DNA from: Adiantum capillus-veneris
Taxonomy: Eukaryota; Streptophyta; Polypodiopsida; Polypodiales; Pteridaceae
Length of the DNA: 64,000 bases
Direction: 5' to 3'
Assembly (NCBI GenBank): GCA_014529385.2
Contig: CM043943.1
Coordinates: forward strand, 100,649,355-100,713,354
The translations under genes and the position numbers were made by a program. Below, piece by piece: positions 56,320-64,000 of the stretch (the stretch's first letter is position 1; every line of letters starts with the position of its first letter). The notes under the pieces were generated by a model, which saw nothing but the letters and a program-made list of their open reading frames with translations, had not been told where the DNA came from and did no database searches.

Positions 56320-59132
56320 GCATTTTGCTTATACCCTTCTCTTGCACATCATTGATTTTTCCATGCATTGACCGAATATGCAGTAAATAGGGCCACATTA
56401 CACGCCCAAGCATTAGCACAATTTTTTCAACCCATGCACGGCACATGCTCCCAGGCAATACCTTGTTGCCCGGGAGGACTCCTGCTAGGAGGGGGGGAGG
56501 CATTCTCAAATGCGGACCCAATAGCAGAAAGAGCAAAAAAGGGCATGATTTTTGACTATTTTTAAGGGTTGTTGTTTGATTCTGAAATTTTTTGGACTAA
56601 CCCAAGTACATATGCCCTTATACAGCATGAATCTACAGGTATATGGGGCCAAACGCCAAATCAAGCCCCTAGGTGTGTGTATGTAAGTAGAAATAGCCAT
56701 TTTTCTAGCAAAATATTGGTAAAATTGAGAAATCCGGCCATAAAAATTGCATGTGAGTGTATGTAATGTTTTTGATTTATTATGAATTTTGGAAATTTTC
56801 TGGGTTTGATTTGCTATTTTTCTTTTAATTTTGCTAATTTTTGACTGAAAAACTTCAAAAATACAAAAAGCAAGTGAAAAACGGTCGTAATGAAACAAAA
56901 AATATGGGGATGACCAGTGACTATAGGACAACCTATGGTACGACGGGGTGCAATTATGAGACTGAAGCGAAAAGCGTGTTTTGGCCAGATTTTGACCAAA
57001 ATGCCAAATTTCTGGTAAACAGGGCAAATGAAGTCCAAATCAAGAAATTTTTGAGCCTAAACCGCATCTCGCAAGAAGTTGGGAGCTCGTGTCAAATTTC
57101 ATGAAAAGTGGTTTGGGAACCCCCATTATAAGAAATTCTCACTTCATTTTAAGCTCATTTTCCATATTGACCTTTGAGAGAGAGCTTCTGCCACCTAGAG
57201 CGAGCGGAACTTCCAGTAGCTTCTAGGACACACACGACTACCCGACGGGCTTCACACATGAGAGGTAGTCTCACCACCTTGAGCTTTTTGTGCATGTTTG
57301 TCATTTTGTCGCGAAAACTAGCGTAGGGTTCACACAGAAAGTGGGCAGTAGAGACCTACAACTAGAAGTGACCACCTAACGGCTAACCCAAAAGAAATGA
57401 GACTTCATCGGCAGCTTACCCTAGCATAGGAGACCAGTCTTGGATGTCCAAAGGTAGTAGAAAACCATCAGGAAAAACCCTAATTCCTAGAATCCCGCAA
57501 GAGGCCACCAAATGGGAAAACGATGGAAAGGCATCCAAAAGCTACCAAAATTCATGGGTAGGAGCATCTCGACATGCTCGACAAGTCTATGTAGCCCACA
57601 TGACCAAAAGGTGTCCCGAAGCGGCACCAAAAGTCAGAAACAACATTAGACACAAAGCGTCAAATAGCTCTCGCGGCCAAACCGCATGTCCGTTTGCCAC
57701 CAAACTTCATGAGCGGCTTTCCTAGACCATCAACAACCAAGTCCTATGGTGGTAGACCACCACAAGTCATCGAAGACATGTAAACGCAACCACGGGTGCT
57801 TCAAGAGCGTCAAATTTCCAAATGGAGCTCCAGTGAAGCCAAAGTCGACAAAAACCATACGGCAAGGATCCCCAAGGGATCGAGAAGCTATGTAGACTAA
57901 CAGTAAGAAATTTCATCGCCAAAAAGCACTCCAAAAGTCAAAAAACGGCTCGGAGGCTCTGAAATTTACACAAGGAGTTACTTTCTATCCATTTGACTTT
58001 TTTGTTGAAATTAGTCTTAAAAGAGACTCAGGGGGACTAAGGGCAGGCACCATGACAGTTTCCAGGAAAAAATCATCAGGAGACATCCTACACGTAGGAT
58101 GTCTCAAGGCTATTTCTGGGCACAGAACCCAACATTTCTCATCCCACATATTTTTTGAATAGCCTTTAGATGCTGGCCACCAAGTTTCATCACATTTGGA
58201 CCAACATTGACCTCATATGCATGAAAAAATGCAAAGTTAGGGCATAGAGGCAATAATGGGCCATAGACCTACCAAAACTTGTCCAAATCACATGAAACTT
58301 GCACAACACATTCATGAGCACATAGCCAGCCAATCTGTGTGGTTACTTGCAAACATTGATGAAGCAGACATCCTACGCGTAGGTTGTCTATTTGACATTT
58401 TTGGCCTACAGAGGGTATTTTTACATTCCAGATCTTTTCTTATCACCTTCAAGAGCTCATATATCAAGTTTGAAACCATTCTAATCATTTTTGACCTTCA
58501 ACACCTTCAAGATACACTTTTTGAGCCCAAAAACACTACACATGGTCTCACCAACATCAAATCTTGTCCAAATCAAAATCCAAGAGCATGGCTAAGTTCC
58601 ACATGCCAAGGACTACCCACAGAACAAATCCCAAGCCATTTTGATGAAATAGACATCCTACGTGTAGGATGTCTCAAGCATGTTTTTGACCTTCTGTGGA
58701 AAGAATGACATCATGGGAGCCATTACCATGGTGCAAGGAGCCCATATATCAATTTTCAACCCATTTGGACATCATTTGCTACTTGTCGTGGACTTCCTAC
58801 CCAGTTTGTGACCTAAAGCCTGAATCAGCCCAAAAATCCACTTTTTGATGTCCAAATCCAAATCCAAGCACATAGCCATGTTGTACAGGCCAAGGACCAC
58901 CAGCATGTCAAGTCTTACCAAAATCTGAAGAAAAAGACATCCTACGCATAGGATGTCTAAATGAATTTTTTTTTCCAGAATTGCACTGTGAGCACATGCA
59001 GTTGCCCAAGTTCCTTTTAAGTTTTATTTTCAATTTTCAAGTCATTTGGATAGTTAAAACTCAGTTTCTCAGCTGATATGGAAAAAACGCTAACTTCGGA
59101 CTACTGAGTGCCCACTGAGTGCAACAGGATCT
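56320..59132 (+). other. 3' non-coding arm of element C
   Basis: Stops occur in all frames and no conserved block is visible. The stretch carries the second palindrome cluster (58081-58958). Segments around the palindromes share phrases such as CATTTGGAC and ACCAACAT with each other, as if built by duplication of units of about 280 bp. Confidence 0.6.
58081..58958 (+). repeat. dispersed 24-bp palindromes, 3' cluster
   Basis: Copies: 58081-58104 (centre CACG), 58366-58389 (CGCG, one arm change), 58651-58674 (CGTG) and 58935-58958 (CGCA). Spacing is 285, 285 and 284 bp, so almost exactly periodic. Same arms as the 5' cluster. Confidence 0.93.
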
Positions 59133-60344
59133 ATGGCAGCCGCAAAGTCACCGGCAAAGAAGAAAAGGATGACAATAAAGGATTATTTGGAAGAAGTAGA
59201 GCCCTTCGTCATACCAGAAGGAACTCTAAAGCCAACCAGCACATGGATCCAAGAAGATCTGCTAAAGTCAAATGATCTAAAGATTTACCCGGGCGTGTTC
59301 AAAGACACCGAAGGAAATGTGATAGATCTACCAATGCTACCACGGGAGCTCAATGAGTTCGTCAGAAGCAAGATGGCACAGTATCTGGAGAAGATTGATC
59401 TCCACAATTATTTTGAAGCTGTGTCGGCAGGTATTGACATAAAAAGAGTATGGGAACTTGTGATGACAATCAACGAAGATGGAGTGGCCCAAGTTATGGA
59501 TCTGCACGGCAAGCCAGGCACGGAGATTCTAATCACAGAGAGAGTGGTGGAAGTTGCACTAGACCTCTCCAACAAAGGGGATAGTGTAACCAAAAGAAGA
59601 GACGAAGTAAAGGTGTACACTGAAAAGAAAGGCAACTATACCTTTGCAGACATTGCCAACCCCAAAGTGGCAATCATGAGTCATCTATACAATCAATATT
59701 TCCATATGTGTACAAAGCGGCCACAAAAGTACAGAATGCCGCCTGCAGCAATTGCCACAACATTCACCTGGGCAATGCAAAAAAGAAATCCGAAGGTAAT
59801 CAATTATGCAGCTTATATACATGAGAATTTGGTGAAGATGGGCAATAAGAACCCCACATACATCGTGTCGGGTGAGCTAATCACGAAGGTGATTTATGGG
59901 GCATTGCACACCAAGGGAAGATGGCCCGACCCTTCATCACAGAACGACTGGCTGAGGCTCAAGGAAGATAAGGAAGAGGAACAACCCAAAGCACCAAGGG
60001 TTGCCACTAGGTTGAAATGCCGGCTAGAAACCGTGCAAGAAGAGCAGCCAAAGTTGAAGAAAGGGAAGAAAGAATCTATCCAAGTGCCTGTCAAAGAGAC
60101 GAAATCACAGAAGGCGGCATGGCTAGAGCGGCTGATGGAAAGTTTCAGGGCCGAAAGAGCCCTCAAAGGAGATTTGAATGAGCTATGGAAGCTATCTGGA
60201 GAAGCAATCTCGGGATCATCCCGAAGGGTGCAGAGAGACAGATTCGATGACCGCATTAAGAATTTTGAGATTCTAGATGTCACAGTGGAAAATATCCCAC
60301 ATGTACCATTTATAGAAGCACAAGTGGAGAAAGTCTTACGGTAA
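59133..60344 (+). CDS. element C auxiliary ORF, N-terminal part, 403 residues
   Basis: The start MAAAKSPAKKKRMTIKDYLE is followed by FVIPEGTLKPTSTWIQEDLL, FKDTEGNVIDLPMLPRELNE, ERVVEVALDLSNKGDSVTKR and FADIANPKVAIMSHLYNQYF, then a basic region (RLKCRLETVQEEQPKLKKGK). Open from the ATG to TAA at 60344. No family is recognised; the same blocks occur in the decayed ORF at 3200-5587. It lies between the non-coding arm and the 3' LTR, the place of the additional ORFs in Tat-type elements. Function unknown. Confidence 0.6.
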   Translation: MAAAKSPAKKKRMTIKDYLEEVEPFVIPEGTLKPTSTWIQEDLLKSNDLKIYPGVFKDTEGNVIDLPMLPRELNEFVRSKMAQYLEKIDLHNYFEAVSAGIDIKRVWELVMTINEDGVAQVMDLHGKPGTEILITERVVEVALDLSNKGDSVTKRRDEVKVYTEKKGNYTFADIANPKVAIMSHLYNQYFHMCTKRPQKYRMPPAAIATTFTWAMQKRNPKVINYAAYIHENLVKMGNKNPTYIVSGELITKVIYGALHTKGRWPDPSSQNDWLRLKEDKEEEQPKAPRVATRLKCRLETVQEEQPKLKKGKKESIQVPVKETKSQKAAWLERLMESFRAERALKGDLNELWKLSGEAISGSSRRVQRDRFDDRIKNFEILDVTVENIPHVPFIEAQVEKVLR

Positions 60345-62455
60345 CTGCTAGAGAAGTAGGAAGGCCAAGAGAGAGAAAGGAAGACAAAGGCGGACAGGGA
60401 TTTCAAGAAAAAGCTGACAACTCCACCGTCCAGCCCTGAGTCCAGCCCACCGCCCTCACCACCTCCTCGTAGCCCTCCACAAACTCAAGAGAAAGAGGAG
60501 CAAGACAAACCTGAAGACCAAGAAGAGTCAAAGCAAGAACAAAGCCAAGAGCAAGAACAAAAGGAAGAGGCTAAGCCTAAAAGTGAGCAGGCAGAGCCAA
60601 ATGAAGCAAGATATAACACATTTCTAGACCTACTAGATACCGGACATACAAAAGAAGAGGCTGCCACTGTCGCATTTGACTTGGCAAGAACGGGGCCCAA
60701 AGAACAAATGCAGAGCCTACGGCGGTTAGTGGAGCTTAAAGAAATGGCCATTGATACAGTGGACCTACAGCCACCCACCATTGATTGGGATGTGGTGATG
60801 ACCAAGCTAACCGGGCTAAGATCACAATCAATGGCCTCAAAATGTCAAATGGCAACTCTCAAATCCACTGAAGTGCAAATAAAGCTTGAAGTCGACACGT
60901 TACAAAAACAAAGCCAAAGGCAGATAGAGAGAGAAGCAGAGCTGCAAGACAGTCTCGCAAAGGCATTGCAAAGATGCCAAGAAATGGAAAGAGACAATCA
61001 AGAAGCAGCTCAAAGGCTACAAGGAGCCGAAGAGGAATATAGACAACTCAGTAAGTCATTGACAGATGCAGAGAGGGAAAGGGATAACCTAACCCTACAA
61101 CTTGCTGAGGAGTCTAAGGAGGTTGAAGCAATGTGGAATGCCAAGGAGAAGGCATAAATAGAGAAGGAGGCTAGCCAAGATGAGGTCCTTGAGCTCAAGG
61201 ACCAGCTTAAAATCAAAGACCAAACCATCCAACGGCGGCTACAAGCATCTCCTGCGAGAGTTAGAGCTACTAGCTCGACTCACACCACTTCAGAGAGCCA
61301 TATCTATGAAGAACAAATGAAAGAGCTCCAGAAAGAGTTGACCTTAGAGAAGAAGCAAAGGTTGATGATGGCAGAAGGGTTATGCAAACATGCATGGAAG
61401 AAGAGCATAAGGCAATGCAAGATGAGCTAGAAAATATGAAGAGAAATCTCGAGGAGGCGGAGAAGATAAATGCCGATTTGAGCGATCTCCTCCTGGACAA
61501 GGGAGAACAAGCTGAAGCATAGAAACAGACACTCCAAAAGCAGCTAGAAGAGCTGAGAGGCCAGCAGGCAGAAGAGCAGGCAAGCACAGGGCCAGTAGCC
61601 ATGGAAGGTATAGACCTAGAGAATGTGGCAGATCCTGTGGACACACCCATGAAAGAGGAAATCCTAGTAGGACCCTCTCAAGAGCCACAAGATATGACAC
61701 AAGAAGAGGAAGAGAAGCTGCACAAGGCCATAGAAACAGAAATCAGAGAAACGGCCAAGGAAGCCTTGGAATGGCAGCAAAGGGTTTTTAAATCCATGAC
61801 CATTCAAAAGATAGACGCAAGCAACCTTTGACGTGAATGGCTACAGCCCTCTCTCCCATATCCTTTGCTAAAGTACGAAGCCGCCACCATCAAAAAGAGA
61901 ATCAAAGAAGAGCCAACAGTGCCACTCTACACAATAGATATCTCCCAGCCTGAAGGGGCAAAGTTGATACTCGACTCCCAGCCCAGGTGGAGAAAGGCCT
62001 GGCTGACGAAGTACCCACAGTACCTAATCCATTTGGTAGAGGCACCCAAAATCATCAGAGATAACCTAATCTACTGCCCTCTACCAAGGATGCGGACATG
62101 GAAGGCTTAGGAGCTACTACAAAGAAGCCAACCCACTTGGCTAAACTATCCGAAGCTGCCAGGCTTGAAGGCGGGCAAGAGAATAAGTGTTAAATACATG
62201 GTGAAAACCCTAATGGGCGCCATCAAATTGTTCACTGGCTCGCCTGACCTTTCTTGCATAATGATGAGGAAGATCTACAAAACCTTTTTGGCAGTCTTCG
62301 AGACATTCAAACCGGGCCAGGTGACAGACGGTATCTTCTTCTTTCAAGATACTTACAGATGTACATACAATCTTTGGTCAGCCTTCCAAGGAGGTGATAC
62401 ATGCATTGTATCAAAGGATCATGTTTGTGCCATCCTATCACCTCTAGGCCTTTGA
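60345..62455 (+). pseudogene. element C auxiliary ORF, C-terminal part, broken
   Basis: In the same frame after the TAA (60342-60344) and a TAG (60363-60365) come a Pro-rich hinge (TPPSSPESSPPPSPPPRSPP), an E/Q/K-rich stretch, and from 60681 to 61157 a long coiled coil (LEVDTLQKQSQRQIEREAEL, LTDAERERDNLTLQLAEESK). After a TAA at 61157 and a shift near 61.39 kb further coiled coil (LQKELTLEKKQRLMMAEG, MKRNLEEAEKINADLSDLLL) and a globular C-terminus follow: YTIDISQPEGAKLILDSQPR, RWRKAWLTKYPQYLIHLVEA, and a final block at 62165-62455 (FTGSPDLSCIMMRKIYKTFL). The unbroken protein would exceed 1,000 residues. Self-assembly through the coiled coil is inferred. Confidence 0.6.
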
Positions 62456-62609
62456 AGAAGCTTTCTACACTGAATTCTTCACCATCAACAATGATATATT
62501 CGGCCCAACACTACTGGATTTAAATGCAAGATATGAGTCGCTACTCAAGATGCGAGAAACCATAAGATAAGAAGCAGCTCAATAGCCATTTCGGGGATGA
62601 CATGATCAA

Positions 62610-62621
62610 GGAGAGGGGGAC
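62610..62621 (+). promoter_or_regulatory. polypurine tract of element C
   Basis: GGAGAGGGGGAC directly before the TGTTAG start of the 3' LTR; the primer for plus-strand DNA synthesis. Confidence 0.85.
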
Positions 62622-63513
62622 TGTTAGAAGCTGGACACACCCTACAGAAAATGACAATCATTCATTCATTGAGAAAACCCGACATTTCACCTTGTAAATA
62701 TTGGGGCTTACAGAAGTTTCCAGATTGTATCCCAGTTTTGACATTTAGATTGAGTAGATGGTTAATTTGGAACATTAGGGTTTGAGAATTGTAAGGTATT
62801 TATACCACTTTTTGACCTTAATAAAAAACCCTTTTTGATTTAAAAAAAGTTTGGAAGTCTGTGAGTGAGCGTACTGTGTACGAGAGAGAGTGTGAGCTTC
62901 ATCTTGACGCTACGTGTGCACCGGTGGTCGGAATGGAGTGCGGAGAAGTGCAGCGTGTTTCCCCCTACGAGAGCTATATGCCGATACCTACATTGCGTGC
63001 GTATGGTCTGGTTTTGTGAGATCCATCTACGAGCTTCATCTGTTGATTTGATGAGCATATGTTGTCCGATTTTTCATTGCAGCATATCCACGCGTTCGCA
63101 TTAAGTACACATTAGGCACTTTAGATTTCGGAAACAAAGACCTATAAATTACGGCTAGACATCCTACGTGATTTTGCACTGGGTGTTTGGGTTGGGGTTT
63201 TGGTTCATAGACTTTAGGGAGAGCGAACTATTGGTGTTAGTAGGGTCTCCTTCAAGTTCTATGGTGTTTCCAGATTGTTTGATGGGTGTTTGGCTCTAGA
63301 AAGCGTTGTAGGAAGTTTCCTCTTATGCACTCCTGAAGGCTATGACTTAGACATTGGGCAAGGACCTCTATAGAAATTAGTTAGGATTCGAGTGTAGGTT
63401 GACACCCTATGCTTGCTTCCATGCCTGCGTGTCGAGCTTCGTCCTTAGTTGGACAAATCTTGTTAGGCGAGTTCTCATTGTGTTGACGTCCATCATGGCG
63501 TATCTGTCCAGCA
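62622..63513 (+). repeat. right LTR of element C (892 bp)
   Basis: It matches 27893-28821 with several small indels, the largest about 27 bp missing near 62660 (after CTACAGAAAATGAC). It ends CTGTCCAGCA and keeps the palindrome half-site (63157-63170). Confidence 0.92.
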
Positions 63514-63518
63514 CCACT

Positions 63519-64000
63519 ATAATGTATTGAGCATGCGTCTGATATGACGATGGAGATATAGGACAAGAAAGGTCTATTTCCCATTTGGAATAAACCCGTG
63601 CTCTGGAATTTCATCATGTTGCATTGGTACCATCATTTGTTGGCAACCATCATTGCTTCACACAGTAATCTGCATCCATTAGTAGAGTAGGCCACCAAAT
63701 TGTTATAAGGAGTATCGCTTTTGCTGTTTTGTCATAGAAAAAGTGTTCTCCGGTTGGACCGGTGTGTTCTTGTTCAAGTATCGGAAGGTACTCATACTTT
63801 GTTGCACAAACTTTCAAAATTTCATCTATCCCTCTTTGATAAAGGTGATTTTCTACAATAACATAGTTTTCCGCTTCATGTTGGATTGAGCATAGTCTAG
63901 CTCTGCTCAAGTTTTCTAGCAAGACTCCTTGCTCTATATAATCCACAATGAGATTTCCCCACTTTGGTTCTTTTTCTATCCTGAACATTGTAGCAGGATG
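63519..64000 (-). pseudogene. element B integrase N-terminal part, running off the right edge
   Basis: Read leftward: WGNLIVDYIEQGVLLENLSR, ENYVIVENHLYQRGIDEILK, YEYLPILEQEHTGPTGEHFF (H of the zinc module) and IWWPTLLMDADYCVK. It parallels RAIELEARDFQLIENQLYKR of element C. Stops follow near 63.65 kb. It continues at 27798-27887 once element C is removed. The RT and gag of B lie outside the window. Confidence 0.8.

Larger units (their letters stand above)
27893..63513 (+). mobile_element. element C: giant Ty3/gypsy LTR retrotransposon with nested insertions
   Basis: Two similar LTRs (27893-28821 and 62622-63513) bracket 35.6 kb. Perfect TSDs of CCACT lie at 27888-27892 and 63514-63518. Removing the clear nested insertions (E, D and the solo LTR) leaves about 21.6 kb, which may still include a 2-kb unresolved insertion. 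Order on the plus strand: LTR, primer site, non-coding arm, gag, protease, RT/RNase H, integrase, second retropepsin-like domain, IW(I/M)P ORF, non-coding arm, auxiliary coiled-coil ORF, polypurine tract, LTR. Size and extra ORFs recall the Ogre/Tat group, but the assignment is not proven. Most frames carry stops or shifts, so it is not autonomous. Confidence 0.9.

Overview
The window reads as repeat-rich nuclear DNA of a land plant: short GT-AG introns, plant-type LTR retrotransposons with tRNA-Met primer sites, TATA boxes of plant form, and almost no host genes. The style of the giant Ty3/gypsy elements suggests a large-genome non-seed vascular plant such as a fern, but that is an impression, not a demonstration. 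Nearly everything here is mobile DNA, stacked by successive insertions that can be ordered from target-site duplications (TSDs).

Left part (1-18.9 kb). The start of an LTR element (gag-like ORF, tRNA-Met-type primer site, long LTR) reads off the left edge on the minus strand. At 3.2-5.6 kb lies a decayed minus-strand auxiliary ORF related to the one at 59.1-62.5 kb. At 9.3-13.2 kb is a broken minus-strand DDE-transposase-like gene interrupted by a 1.45-kb palindromic 21-bp minisatellite. A 1.34-kb CACTA-like non-autonomous element with TTAA flanks sits at 14458-15796. At 17.8-18.95 kb is the 3' end of a minus-strand gypsy element, here called B.

Centre-left (18951-27797). An 8.85-kb DNA transposon with imperfect terminal inverted repeats is inserted in the integrase gene of B. 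It holds a complete four-exon gene for a 905-residue transposase-like protein, a histone H3-family ORF that starts with MARTKQTA and has a roughly 205-residue tail before a recognisable histone fold (now broken by two stops and one frameshift), and two spliced minus-strand genes of unknown function. This H3-carrying transposon is the most unusual object in the window.

Right part (27893-63513). A giant gypsy element (C), with 929- and 892-bp LTRs and a perfect CCACT TSD, is also inserted in B's integrase. It carries gag, protease, RT/RNase H, integrase, a second retropepsin-like domain after the integrase, a repeated IW(I/M)P-motif ORF and a long coiled-coil auxiliary ORF. Its non-coding arms carry a dispersed 24-bp palindrome (AGACATCCTA-N4-TAGGATGTCT). 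Nested inside C are a minus-strand Ty1/copia element (E, 33277-38456), a minus-strand chromodomain gypsy element (D, 39911-48446, TSD GATTG), a solo LTR of the E family (53825-54145, TSD GATAA) and an unresolved 2-kb non-coding insertion near 49.5-51.5 kb. The last 0.5 kb is again B.

Order of events inferred from nesting: B first; then the H3-carrying transposon and C into B; then D, E and the solo LTR into C. Most autonomous genes are broken; the transposase gene of the TIR element is the most intact. No tRNA, rRNA, CRISPR array or clear single-copy host gene was seen.
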